A program made the position numbers and the translations under genes. DNA of 64,000 bases, taken from assembly GCA_026419785.1 (NCBI GenBank), contig JAODTK010005220.1:186001-250000 (forward strand), in the 5' to 3' direction. This DNA is from Sclerodactyla briareus. Lineage: Eukaryota; Echinodermata; Holothuroidea; Dendrochirotida; Sclerodactylidae. Positions within the stretch are counted from its first letter, which is position 1. The number at the start of each line of letters is the position of its first letter. The notes under the pieces are model-generated. The model was not told the origin of the DNA and did not search any database. It worked only from the letters and a program-made list of their open reading frames with translations. Shown in pieces: positions 11,540-23,466 of this stretch.

Positions 11540-14500
11540 ATGGCCCTTAAGTTTTGCAAGCAAGTGAGGAGAGTGATTTGAAAGTGAGAACCTCATGGAA
11601 AAAATCAATGAGAAAAATAAATATTGATCATCTGAGGACTTGATTCGCCTCAATCTGTACATGCAGCTCTGGCCAGCTGATTTGAGAAGTTGGTATGTTC
11701 AGTTCACAAGAGGACTGATTCGTGAGCCACTTTGTGCCAGCTGATTTGCTTTTTCAATGCAAGTGAGACCCCCAATAACAAATTCTGGCTTCAAGGTCCA
11801 GAATAGAGCGCCTACATAGCACCAGTTAGTGAGAATGCACTCTAACCCGGTCAAGTATATCATTACAACTGCAAACAGATAGCAGTAGTTTGAGATTGAG
11901 GAGCCATCAGCAATATTAGGGATTTGCCTACTGACCATGACAATATTTTAATACACAGTCACGCCCTATATTTTGACTAATCAATATTTGAAGGAAATTG
12001 CACTGGGGCACAGGACGTGCTATAGTGGATAAAGGTTCAGGACTCTTGGTTGGTCGATACTCCATATCTATATAGGGCTATTCACTGGAGATATTGCATG
12101 AAAAAAACAATTTAGCATGATAATCCATGCATGGCACTGATTGGAAACATATAGCACACATAAAAGAAGCATCTCTACAAACAGGCATAATGAATAAGCC
12201 AGTCGTGGTTGTAAGTCTGCATGCTCACCACTGAACAGTTAGGGAATAGAAGAGATCCCCCCCCCCCCCATAGCGATATCATGACGGATTGTTTTTAAAC
12301 TGTCACTCACTATTCGAAAATGCAACCAATTATCCCATGTTCGGATCTTGCGGTTGATAAGTATGGGGGGAATTGTGAAGTTTTGTGTTGGCAGGATTTG
12401 TAATTTCGGCAGGGGGGTTTCGAAAAGTCGTTCTGCACATTGTGAGTCCACGTCTAGCTTCCATTCCATTTATGACTGTTTGACAAATTCATTATCATTC
12501 ATTGACTGTAAACTCCAAACAGGCATCTAGGGCGAGAATCACCACAAAAACACCACACTTGCTAGGAGCATGTGAAGCATAGAGGCATATTTTGTCTCCA
12601 TGCTTGGAGCAAGCACCATGCAGCAACTATTTGTGAATCCCTGGGCCGGACTTGACACAAATTCTGCCTGCATATCAAAACCCCAAGCCAGCAAGTCACA
12701 ATGGGTAATAGCAGCTAGGCTCTGTAAGCTATATCCACACATTAGGCGGGAGACCTGTTCACTATCGGGACATTCCAACCCTGCCGTGTTGCCCAGCAAC
12801 TGGAGAGTCATAGAATAACAGTGGATCTAGGCTTTCTGTACAAGTTGCATCCAGGGTAGATTTCATTACAGAATAAAATATCAGTGGGGAAAAAAGCCAC
12901 TGGGTCCAAGTGCAATCACCCCAATGGTATGAAAATTATTCCGGCCAGGAAGAAACAAACCTGCCTATGCATTGGAATAGGAGAAGAGATAAACATACAT
13001 TCACTTTGTGCCATAACCAGAACTTCAGGTATTGGGATGGAAACCCTGTAGCAGCAAAACAGTATTTTTTTTTCTCATGATATACTTCTCGAGCAGGGGA
13101 ACGAACCTATTTGAGCTGGCAAGGTTTGAGACCTTGAATATTGCCCCTCAGGTCAGCTGGAATCCTGTCAACATGTACACGGAAAAGGCAATGCACTTTG
13201 CAGTACTTTGGGGGTGCGGGGGAATCAAACACAGACTGCAAACATGTACACCGTGATTTGGCGCGAATTTGAACGGCACAAAATGCACTCGCCCTTTTCC
13301 CAAAATGTGCAAATCAGCAAAAAACTAAAATGCGGATTGGTTGCGATCAGAATTCAAAAGGACATTATTTTTTAAACACTCAAAACAAAGGCAGACGCAA
13401 GCTTTCTTGGCGAAAGGAAGAAGCAGCTTCAGTGCTCTGCCAAATTGCAAAAATGTTAATGCATCTTGAAGTAACAACATTCTGGAAGTGCATTTGAAAC
13501 AATCAATCTTCAAAGATCATTTTAAGGTCACGTAACTCCTGACGATATTGGGACAATATTTCGAAATTGGAATATGAAAAAATGAACTTGAAATTACTCC
13601 GCGGACTACCACGATCACAAAATTTACCAAAAACAGCATGCATACGGCAAATAACATACGAGGAGCACGCATGCCCATGCTTTTAGATTCAGAGACAGCC
13701 GATTGCCTAATTATAGTGTATGAAGATACAACACAAGTCTGTACACCGAAGGAGTAGGCCCTAGGCTTGATGATCCAATCCACGCACTAAAATAGGCCAT
13801 TTCTGGGCTAATAGAAGCACTTGTCTAAGCGGGTTGGGTGATAAAACTGACAATTGGAAAACATTGCCGTACAGGGGATCACGATGTGTATTATAGGCAC
13901 TGTATACGGAAAGGTCAGGTGTAATTGCAGTGATAGGAATTCAACAGTGTAACACACAACTTTCAGACATGTCTCCGTACACGCAATACACCATTTATAC
14001 AGAGAACAATATAATAGTCCTCACTACAGGGTCGGGATAAATTAGGGGGTTAATTCAATGGTCGAGCTTGTTTATCCACGGGATTATGCACGACCGTGGG
14101 TTAATTCAAGCGATTCACGAGGGCGCAGCCCAAGGGCATCCAGTGTTAGGATTAACCCCGAGGAGTGCATTATCATGTGCATAAAACACAATCGACCTGT
14201 TGATAACCTGTTCATCATCACAACGCAAATGGAGGTTGGAATATTGCAGTCGGACGGACCTCTGGAATTTACCACTGTATGATAAAAATAGGAACCCCTG
14301 ATGACAGTGCGAAGAGTCTTGTACATGCGCCAGTAAAATGTAAACAACAAGAGCACCAATGGGCTGATAGGCTTCAAACCCAATAATGCTCATAAATTTT
14401 TCACTTCAGAATGATCAACAAGGAGATATGACGGGAACTTCAGGGAATGCTGTTTGGATTCGTTAGTCCTTTGCCCTAGCCTTGATGTGGGCAACGATTG

Positions 14501-15660
14501 GTATGTCAGAACCTCAGCTATACACCACCTCTGAGTTTATAAAAATAAGACAAAAATGTTAATGCATAAGTCTTTTTAAAAGGCCTGTGGACAATTCTTT
14601 GGGCTCACCAATACACTGCTTGGCTTCCTATTATTGGCCTTCTTATTAGATGGCATGTATTCCAGACTCTTTGAGCGTTCTATGTTAGAACGGTCACACT
14701 ATATTGCATTAGCGCCGGTATTATGGAAGGAATATTAGGAGTAAGTTGGTCATATTATAGGGCAGGCGGCCCAAACCATCCAGCCGTGGGTTGGCCGAAC
14801 ATCCATGAATTATTAGCCGCTGAAAGGTAATTAGCTGAAACGGTGTGTCTAAAATTGGTAGAAAGCAGTAGGTTGGGGGAACTATAGGCATACAAAACCA
14901 AAGAAATAGTTGGGCCGATGGCCTTGGCCTGAGGCCTATTTATAGTTCCTTAACAGAGGAGCTAGATACTCCCAATGTAAACAACAATGTCTGTTATGTG
15001 GACGTGTGTGTAACCCACTGAACAAAGTTAGTCATTGAGGATTCATCGTACTGAACTACTTGTTAGTTAACTTTACAGTTTCTCATTAGCCCAACTTAGC
15101 CTCCAAAAGCCGGCTAAATTCGGCCAAGTAAAAATAAATGAACATATTGATAGTCCCTCCCACTATTTTGGGAAATTAGACATCCCGATTATTTTGTAAA
15201 CTTTCACTTGTTCAGAAAGATTTTCAAGAAGGTACAAGCGATAAAACACCAGCGTCTCCCGCTGGTGCACGATCGATGGTTTTTCTATGAGTCACAATGC
15301 AAACAATAACAAGGAATTCCAGGTCTTGGACTGCTTGATTTTGCTATTAGCATCACCAGGAACAGCTTAATACCCAGTGACCAATTTCAAATCATAGGAA
15401 TTGGTTGACCATGTCTACCGAAGGAGTATAGGTTCTGGGAAATATGAATGAAATTGTCGGACTTCTGCAATCAGGACACAGTATCAACTCTCATTGACCT
15501 ATTCTCATTTCAAATATATATCTCAGGACCAATGGTGGACCACACTAACACATTTCAAATGGGAATCAGTCTAACACACGTGAACTGTTGCATGGAATGA
15601 AGCAAATTATACACACATGAATCACCCCCAGTGACTTGAGTCAATGGAGTTTTTAAAAAA
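11540..15660. other. Unassigned intergenic DNA, one dispersed repeat inside
   Basis: No gene was recognised over about 4 kb. The only assigned piece is a dispersed repeat at 12240-12460, listed separately. Short frames at 12539-12811, 13517-13783 and 14084-14393 have no motif I recognise. Confidence 0.4.
12240..12460 (-). repeat. Dispersed repeat carrying a conserved poly-C/poly-G run
   Basis: The reverse complement matches 27700-27945. Shared blocks are a CCCCTGCCGAAA segment, CCTGCCAACACAAAACTTCAC, ATTGGTTG.TTTTC.AATAGTG and a long G run near the end (C13 here at 12257-12269, G17 at 27897-27913), then a TCTATTCC block. The homopolymer therefore lies at the same place in both copies. Element class unknown. 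Confidence 0.7.
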
Positions 15661-15672
15661 AATTGGGACTAA

Positions 15673-16498
15673 AGCTGCGTTCCAGCCGCGGGCGGGCGGG
15701 AGGACGGGGACGGGCAGGCGGCGTTTTGAAGACTCGTTTCCATGCACGCGGGCGGGCGGGGGGCGTTATCTCGAGTAAGTCACGCACCTCTTCTCACTAT
15801 TCAGTGTGTAGATGCGCTATATAAGAACCGATGTAGCCCACGATTATTAATTTGTTATATTATTGTTATTATGATTGTGGTTATTGTTGTTGTTGGTGTG
15901 TTGTCGTTGTCATTGGCGTTGTTGTTGTTATGTGTGTTGTTGTTGTGTTGTAGTCGTTGTCGTTTGTCGAAGTTGTGTCAAACACAGGACGCATACTAGT
16001 GTTAAAAACTAAAACAAGGGTTATTCTGAAAACATTGTTCTGAATGTCAACGATTACGGCCCATATTAAAACTTCACAATATTATAATTGACTGGTTTTT
16101 GGAGATTTAATTAGCAAATACGTGACATATCATCAGTTGGAATATCATGTAAATATGTGTTAAATAGGTGTGGCGTTGAAATATAGACACAATCTGTATA
16201 AAATCTCATCCATGTGTTGAAACAGTTATGAAATGTTGTTGGAACAGTATTCACAACCTAAAATGGTCCTCTACTCTCCATTATCCGGCTTCAAGCCGGG
16301 AGATGCAGGGAACATCCCGGGATTGATTGCAACTACCACGTGGACACGGGGGGCGGAAAAAATCGCTAAAGAACGATTCGAGAAACGCCGCCCGCGGCCG
16401 CCCGCCCGAACGCCGCGTTGCATGGAACGGGCTCCATTGAAATAACGATGAGCGATTTTAGAAGCCGCACGCCCGTCCACGTGCATGGAAATGCGGCT
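15673..16498 (-). mobile_element. GC-terminal inverted-repeat MITE (Harbinger-like?), single copy
   Basis: Non-coding element of about 826 bp. Both ends are GC-rich inverted repeats: left AGCTGCGTTCCAGCCGCGGG, right end inward AGCCGCATTTCCATGCACG, with (GGGC)n and CATGCA.CGCGGGC motifs in each. The trinucleotide TAA flanks both sides (15670-15672 and 16499-16501), as expected for PIF/Harbinger elements. The interior has GCGCTATATAAGAACCGATG, a GTT/ATT microsatellite (about 15845-15965) and a body ending TTATCCGG..GCAGGGA. The same unit forms the array at 25096-27413. Classification rests on the 3-bp duplication only. Confidence 0.7.
15845..15965 (+). repeat. ATT/GTT microsatellite inside the GC-TIR element
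   Basis: Imperfect (ATT)n passing into (GTT)n and TGTTGTTG blocks. In the array copies the equivalent position holds (TAA)n, so the microsatellite belongs to the element. Confidence 0.85.
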
Positions 16499-16501
16499 TA
16501 A

Positions 16502-19183
16502 AGGTAGACACACGCATCAGCTTCATGAAAATCATACCAACTTTGAAATTTTGGAAGACCTATGAAAAGACTAACGGGATAACTTCCAGTCTCATTTAAA
16601 ATGTTGGAAGGATAAGTCATACCTACAAGTTTTCATGGGATTTGGGTATTAAACTTTAGCATGAACATAAATTATGCAAATAGACAGTATGTGAAAAATG
16701 ACCCAGTGAACCGGAATTAAGATGAAAAATTTCGGGGACAGATTTAGACCATATTCAACTGTCAAGTTTCAGAAAATCTTACAAACATTGGAATTTCACA
16801 TAAATATACAACTTAGACAACTAAATTAGCTATTTTAAGCTGTAAACAATCAGTCATCGACTCATATCCTTCACCTATGTGCCAAACCAGTCACCATAGC
16901 AGTTACAGTTCACCTGTAATTTGTAACGAGCTTAAACAACGAATATCATAAAATAGGTAATTACCCTCCTTATGGTGAGGTGTGCGCCCAAGAACTAGTC
17001 AGATCGTTTTCACCCCAACCCTGATAACTACATACAAAATTCTGTCAAAATTGGCCTCACCGTGAGAGAAAGAAATCTGCTAAAAAGAAGTTTGCAGTTC
17101 AGGGAAACAGAAGAAAATACAAAAAAGGCCCTGATTTGCATACTGTAATGTATACCCATATGTGTACTTGGATCCGAGTATTAATTTAGTGTTACACAGT
17201 TGTCAGGAAGTGGGTTCTAGGATAGAGTCAGATTCCAATTGCAGATGTTATACAAATCTTGTTGTAAAAACTCTAAAACCGCCTAACCTTTAACCTCACT
17301 CCTAATCCCTGACCTCACTCCTAATACCAATCTCAACAGCCTCCTCGGGGCCAAGTGTGTCTCCCTGACTCTCTAATGGAGGTTGTATTGCGAATAACAG
17401 CTACACAAGTTACACTGTAAACAGTGGGTAACATGCCCACTGGGATGATGCTACCCATGCTGTACCGTTCCTGCTTCCCCTTCCCATAGATACGTGACTG
17501 CGCTGTGTGTTGAAAGGGTAAAATCCTTCAACGGCAAAATTTTTTTGGGCAAGTGAAGGTTTGTCCATGCAAAATTGATTTTGTGTTAAATAAATAAGAG
17601 GAACAAAAATGGTAATTTCCAATGGATTAATTAATTCCCACCAAGGTAGCCAGCAGTAGGCTTAAGCTACTTAAACTTGACTTATGATTTTGTACAGGGA
17701 CAACACTAGCCCAGATAAGAAAGGTGAATATCTGAGAACCCTGCAAATCAACATGATTCAATCTTTTGTGAAAATGTTTGTATTCAACCATCTTACATGC
17801 TTCCATATCTGATGATTTGCTAAAAGTTTTAAGATTGCCTGTTTAATAATGATTTTACAGTGAATTTGGTCCCATCACATGGTTAACATAGAATGTGTAC
17901 ATGCACCGTTCTGAGAATCATGACTCATGGCCATTGTAAACAAAAAATAATGTTTTCCGCATGGCCTGACGTTGTAACGATTTCTGACAACACAATTATA
18001 TGGAGTATGACAATGATTGTGCAAAAAAATATCGAGCTGGTTCCGACTTCCCATCTCACCCTCTCCAAAACCATGCGGCTCGTAGTGTTGACCTACTTAT
18101 CGATAGACTTGTATTAATGCTGTACTAGCAGTAATCGGCCTAGGCGATACATTAGTCCAGTGGGGACGCACATAGACATTATAACAGCTCTTTGACATGT
18201 GGGACAGCCTTGAAAAATTTCTAGAAAGAAAGTTAAGGGACTTAGGGGCTTGGCTGTATGGAGCTCAAATATGCGGAATCCAGGATAGGCTTGAGGCCAT
18301 GATAACCACCGAGGTAGGGTGGGCATCCAATATTGGGAGCAACTTATCTTATAAGAGGCCTGCTGGGGGGCCATACACATCTGGACAAGACGTGTTACGG
18401 GTTGTGAACACTGCAGGTTACTGCGGGAGGCACCCAGAAAGGTGAAAAGGTGTAGGCCCTACACAGCAAAGGAAAGCGCCAACAGGCAGGGTTAGGGTTG
18501 TCAAAACGTCTTAACTATTGTTCACTGATTGTAGTGACCACTGGAAATTCGTATGAGGTTGAACTCGGAGGGTTTTAAATAGATTAAGCTTAGGCCTAAT
18601 CCTGTGCTGTGAACTGTAGTTGTATTTAAACTGTTATTGTAGCAGTGTAGCGTGGTATCTCCACTGTCACTTACACTAGCCAGGCAGCAGGCTGTATCCA
18701 GGGCAGCACTCAACTAACATTAACAAACAACAACAAAGGTCAACACACACGGGCCACAAAAGTGAAGCCCAGAGTGACGGCAGTGAAGGGTACCCTTTCG
18801 AAGTTCGCTGTTCCTGACTTCGTTATAGGCTCACGATAAGAACAACCTTGTTTTATAGTATTTAGTCATCAATTCCTCATACAAAAAGGCTGTCCATGCA
18901 ATCAACCACCTGGCCATAACAACCCGAATTTTGAAACCAAGGATATCGCGAAAACCCCTGCGCCAGGCGCAACGGTGATAGATCGCGGTTGTTGCAGCAG
19001 GACCTCGTGTGCGAAAATAATTTGGGGTCGTGACAGTGGCACGAGGCATCCAAGTCGAAGACTTGGGCCAGCTAGCTCTCTTTCTAAAAACTGGACAGCT
19101 CGATCGCGGCCAGCAGCCTAATCGAAATCGCGGCACGACCATCAGCTGCGGGTCTCCGACGGAGGTTTGAGCGTTCGTATCGG
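16502..19183. other. Unassigned intergenic DNA
   Basis: No gene was recognised. The portion 16510-16830 has phrases such as CAAGTTTTCATGGGATTTGG that recall the TGACC/CAAGTTTCATG repeats near 43.7 kb, too weakly to assign. The last 350 bases (about 18830-19180) are CpG-rich. A 127-codon minus-strand frame there (18831-19214) is unrecognised. Confidence 0.4.
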
Positions 19184-19770
19184 TTTTTACTGCGGTAAGC
19201 AGCTCACCAGTCATTTCTCTCCGTCCGTTCTTTCGTCCGTTAGTTCATTCGTTCGGTCCGTTCTTGTTCGTCACGTTCAATTTCGTAACTTCGACGTTAC
19301 ATCGATCAGGTTGAAACTTGGTGGGTGGATGAAAGGCATGCCACTGGCTAGGCTGAGTTACATTTATGTTTGCATAGTGTGATTAGATTTTAATTGAATC
19401 CATTAATTACCCCACTTTCAACTCCCATTGAGCTAGCTCTCGGGACAAGTGTGAGAGAGGTTTGTTTATGGTACTCCCCTCTGCAGAGCAGTATTCCACC
19501 TTATCTGTCGACGGTCCAGGGCTGCAGCCATTGACAATAAAACCTATTGTCCAGAGGAAATAATTGTCTCTCAACACATCTCGCTCTAGCTTGTTGGCTG
19601 GTGACCCAGAAAGAGAGTTGTTTTCAAATGTTGGGTATATGTAGCTAATACGTCCTCCTAGGAATGATTAGTGGGTACTTTGTGCTGGGCACTGATAACA
19701 AATATATCAGGCCAAATGTGGTAGACATGTTTCCAAGTCATTCCAAGGGTTATGACAGATGTCAGTAGGC
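19184..19770 (-). repeat. Dispersed repeat copy A (left arm of an inverted pair)
   Basis: The reverse complement aligns with 22508-23330. Matching blocks are GGAATGACTTGGAA.CATGTC, TACCACATT.GGCCT, a TAAACAAAC segment, GATTC..TTAAAATC, CTAGCCAGT, CAAGTTTCAACCTGA and a tail of AACGAACGG/AACGGACGG words ending GAGCTGC..CGCAG. The tail and the AAACTTGG phrase recall the repeat ending near 44.2 kb. Non-coding, class unknown. Confidence 0.8.
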
Positions 19771-19929
19771 CTAAAGGTCAAATAAATGTAAAACAAGACA
19801 ATAAATGTGAGTGGTGAGAACATGCAGTGTATTCGCCACAGGATTTTGCCGTCCAGCAGGATCAAGACGTTCGACTTGCGTTTTTTTTTTTTTTTTTGCA
19901 TTCACGGGTCCAAGCTGATACTAGGGAAC

Positions 19930-20299
19930 AGTATAGCGTACGCAGAGATTCGTCAGGAGGAGGGGGTGGGTGGGGGATGGAGGTTCGAACCCCAAGTGAA
20001 AAGTACCTCATAAATGGCATCACAATCTCGATTGGCAAATAAGTACAATTTATGGGACCCTCGACATATGATGCTGCAACATTTGCTACATAACAGCTGC
20101 AAAAACAGAGGTCGGAACCCAAGGGGGACGTGCGCCCTCATAAATCCCCCCCCCCCAATTCGCGAATGCTGCTTGCAATATTTTCCAAATAAACATGCGC
20201 ACAATTCTTCTGAAACGCGAAACTCCGTTCTTGTGTTAAAAAATTTATTGGTCACTTGGGTATGTGGGTTCTGCCCCCCCCCCCCGGGCGACGCCACTG
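19930..20299 (+). mobile_element. hAT-like MITE, about 370 bp
   Basis: Left end CAGTATAGCGTACGCAGAG. Right end reads inward CAGTGGCGTCGCCCGGGGGG. The bordering octamers are CTAGGGAA (left) and CTAGGGTG (right), six of eight matching, as for an old hAT-type target duplication. It contains poly-G/C tracts (C12 at 20274-20285) and shares its left half with the fragment at 10424. A 161-codon plus-strand frame at 20014-20499 runs out of the element and is judged spurious. Confidence 0.65.
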
Positions 20300-21090
20300 C
20301 TAGGGTGCCCAGGGGCTATGGCCACGAAAATAGCGAGTGCCCGGACTGTGCCGCAACTATTCATGAGAGCACATGCTTATGGAATCACTTTAGCTGCATT
20401 CAACTGCCCGCCTTAAGGCACCCGGCGTCCTCCGGGCGGGCGAGCAACAAGGAATCCCCCCACCCGTCCACAAAACTACCCAATTACATTCGAGCTTGAT
20501 GCATCGACGTTACACACTGTGGACGTCCGGTGGTGGTGGTCAGCCGGCACCACCTCACCGGGGGGGTACCGGTGCGGCCGAAAAAGAGAGTTGCATGTAT
20601 GAGAACGCCGGGAGGAGCGCCATTAGCCCGACCCAAACGTGTTGAAGACCACGACCCATAGCAACACTTATCCACACAAAAACCCTGTCATCGGACACGC
20701 GGCTCTGTCAGCGGTAGTCTAGGATGCAGACGAAGTAAGATATAGAAGTGCAAAAATAGTACAGAAACACTGGTTCGTCTTATACTGCTTAGATTATCGT
20801 GTCCTCTCAAGTGGTGTGATTTCTTGACACTAAATGCCAGTCCGAGTACTGAGACATCCACCGAAATCCATTTCGCTAGAAGAATATCGGGCACCCCTGC
20901 GAGTTCGGCCACGTGTTTCGTATCAACAATCGTCCACCCCGCCTTTCGGTAGATTTAGCTGAAGACATGAGCAGCGTGATATCAGTTGGGTGTCGGGTTT
21001 TCTATTTACCCGGCTCTCTAATTTATAACTAACCTAGGCTATATCATGGCAGCGATGCATGCCAGTCATTCATTTCTTGACTATGCATGT
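20300..21090. other. Unassigned CpG-rich intergenic DNA
   Basis: CpG-rich, especially 20400-20620, with GC-rich imperfect hairpins near 20520-20580. No gene motif recognised. Confidence 0.4.
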
Positions 21091-21366
21091 CACTAGTCAG
21101 TGATGTTAGTCAGCTTGTGGTTGGACTAGGATAAGTTAGTCAGTACAAAAGAGTCATTAATAGGCAAACCTGGGATACCGTTTGGACTAGTTTTTAAACT
21201 AGCTGAAAAAACTAGTCATAACTAGTCAGGCGACTAGTTAATTCTCGTGACTTAGTATACGTGACTAGTCCATTGTGTGATTGACGACACATATTAAATG
21301 GTCCCTGCCCAGGACGACTACTCTAAAAACTAGTCAATTGGCATGCTGACTAGGAATTGCTAGTCA
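21091..21366. repeat. ACTAGT-dense element
   Basis: Within 276 bases ACTAGT occurs seven times, with further CTAGTC, TTAGTCAG and GACTAGG words. Some are paired as small palindromes (for example GACTAGTTTTTAAACTAGC near 21186). Such density is far above chance in mixed-composition DNA. It may be a palindromic MITE whose ends I could not define, or a cluster of binding sites. Confidence 0.65.
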
Positions 21367-22507
21367 AAAGGGTACTGTCGGATTTATTCACTGTCTGGAG
21401 GACCAGTTAGTTTTGGTGTGGCACCTCCGTTTTTTAAGAGTTCAGTATGCAGAACAGCATACATGTCATTTTCTTACTTCCCTGTCCAAGAACTCAAGGG
21501 GATTATTACCATGAGCTCGCTCATGATGGATTTTTCACCCCTTTTCAGGGTGATGGGCCGTAAGGAGGTTGGGGATGGGCCAGGGCCCAGCGCCTGTTCG
21601 CTTGCCCGGAGCTAGGAGGCCGGGCGATTGGAAGCGGTGGGTGGACGCGGCTAAGTGGACTTCAGGGCATGTGCAAGTCGAATCGATCCAGAACAAACTT
21701 TTACACACTAACTCTACTGTCATATTGGTGCATTTCTTGTATGTGTTGTTATTTAGGTTCCTTTAGAAATTGACGAATTCTTTTGGGTTGTCCTTAAACT
21801 ACAGGGGACCGTTTATAGAGGTCTGTTCGAACATTACCCGAAGTGCGGCTTCAATGCGTCTCGAAGAGAGGAAGAAAAAAAAACACGGAATCATGAGCAG
21901 CAAGCAACATGCATTAAATCAGGTTGAAATAGCCTACTCATTCAACTCTCCGAGCAGGCGGGGAACTCGGGGTGATTTTGCGTTGGGACGTCAAAGCGGC
22001 GTGGGGGCAATTTCCAGATCTGGAAATTTAAACCCTGAGGATATTTCCACAGGATCATGGTGGTAATTGGGACCTGCGGGAATCATTCACAGGGGACAAT
22101 ATAGGTCAACATAGTTACAGATATAACGAGAACATTGCGTCACTGAGCGGCAAAGGCCGTCTCTGAATTGAGCATGAGGAGGTATGTGAATGTGAGGCGA
22201 ACGATGTTGGTGAACCAGATGGACTGAAATATTATAAGAAAACGGGACTCACGTAGCAGCCGCGGACGGAAGCCTCGATCTCACGTCCGCGGAGCTATGC
22301 AGACTGAGCTAATATGATCCGCCACTATTCCCGCGAGTGCTTATTTCCTATTAATAGTGGTGGTATTTTCAGGCGCGACCCATTTTGAACGTCATCTAAC
22401 GAGTGCAAAGTCGGACGTTCTTGGTAGAGCTTGAGACAGCGAATTCCCCCGTGGCGAATACACTGCATGGTTTCCGCCATTTCACATTTATTGTGTGTTC
22501 AAATTAA
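21367..22507. other. Unassigned intergenic DNA
   Basis: No gene was confidently recognised. A short plus-strand frame at 21569-21766 includes DWKRWVDAAKWTSGH, which reads like protein but matches nothing I can name. Confidence 0.35.
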
Positions 22508-23330
22508 ACGATATCTGTCATAGCAGCATGGAATGACTTGGAACATGTCTACCACATTGGCCTATATTTGCTACCAGTACCTCATTCCTAAGCCTGTGGC
22601 AGGAAAAGTTGGGAACACTTCCACAGAAATAAATAATCTGAACATCGTTGACACTATAGTTATAGTGGAACCATCCACAAGTTAACATTAAAACAGCATT
22701 TAGGTGTGTGGGGGGGGGGGGGGGGGCAAGCCCCCCTGGGCCAATGAAAGCTTCCTGTGCTCACACTTTTCTAGGTCTCCAATGAGAAATTGGACCGGGG
22801 TTTTGTAATGTAAACAATCCGCGAGGCAGGACTAATGTAACTAGGGCGAGGATGTGATGCAATGATGAAAGACAAATCATCTTCCCCTGGACCTTCTAGA
22901 AATTGGAACAAGATAAACAAACCTGGAGACAGGGGGGAAAAGAAACTCTTAATGTAAATAAGGCAAGATGTGATGAAAGACCAAATCAAGCTTCCCCTGG
23001 ACATTTACAGATAAGGTAAACATTGCTCAGCAGAGGATGGAGTAATGTAAACAAACTTGTCGGCAGTCCAGAGAGCTCAATAAAGTTGGAAAGTTGGGGC
23101 GTAATTAATTGGATTTTAATTGAATCTGATAATACTATGCGAACATAAATGAGCTAAGGCTAGCCAGTAGCAAGTCCATGCACCTACGCAAGTTTCAACC
23201 TGAATCGCCATGTATGGTTTAGAATATGAATGGACGTGAACGAACAGAAGGCGATGAACTAACGAACGAAAGAACGGACGGAGAGATTGACATGATGCCT
23301 AGTAGAGCTGCTCTCCCGCAGCTAAAAAAA
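22508..23330 (+). repeat. Dispersed repeat copy B (right arm of an inverted pair), interrupted
   Basis: Inverted relative to 19184-19770. The outer blocks match clearly (22508-22580 and about 23085-23330). The middle (about 22600-23050) is different: it holds a G17 run at 22710-22726 and a ~118-bp tandem duplication built on GATGTGATG..GATGAAAGAC and CTTCCCCTGGAC (near 22850 and 22968). The middle is probably a later insertion plus duplication. Confidence 0.75.
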
Positions 23331-23466
23331 AAGTTGTACTCATGAGATCGTGACTGAAAATCCTTCATCTGAACACTGCTTGACTTTGCTGGTTTGTTTA
23401 CCATAGATATTTGCTGTAACACATGTTGGATAGCGTTCTCATTCAGTGCTGTAGGTGTACGCCGCT

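Noticed and set aside
19980..20000. Internal tRNA promoter B box (GGTTCGAACCCC)
   Set aside because: Lies inside an hAT-like MITE without an A box or cloverleaf around it.
20014..20499. 161-codon plus-strand open frame, the longest in the window
   Set aside because: It runs through an hAT-like MITE, two poly-C tracts and unrelated flanking DNA, and shows no domain.
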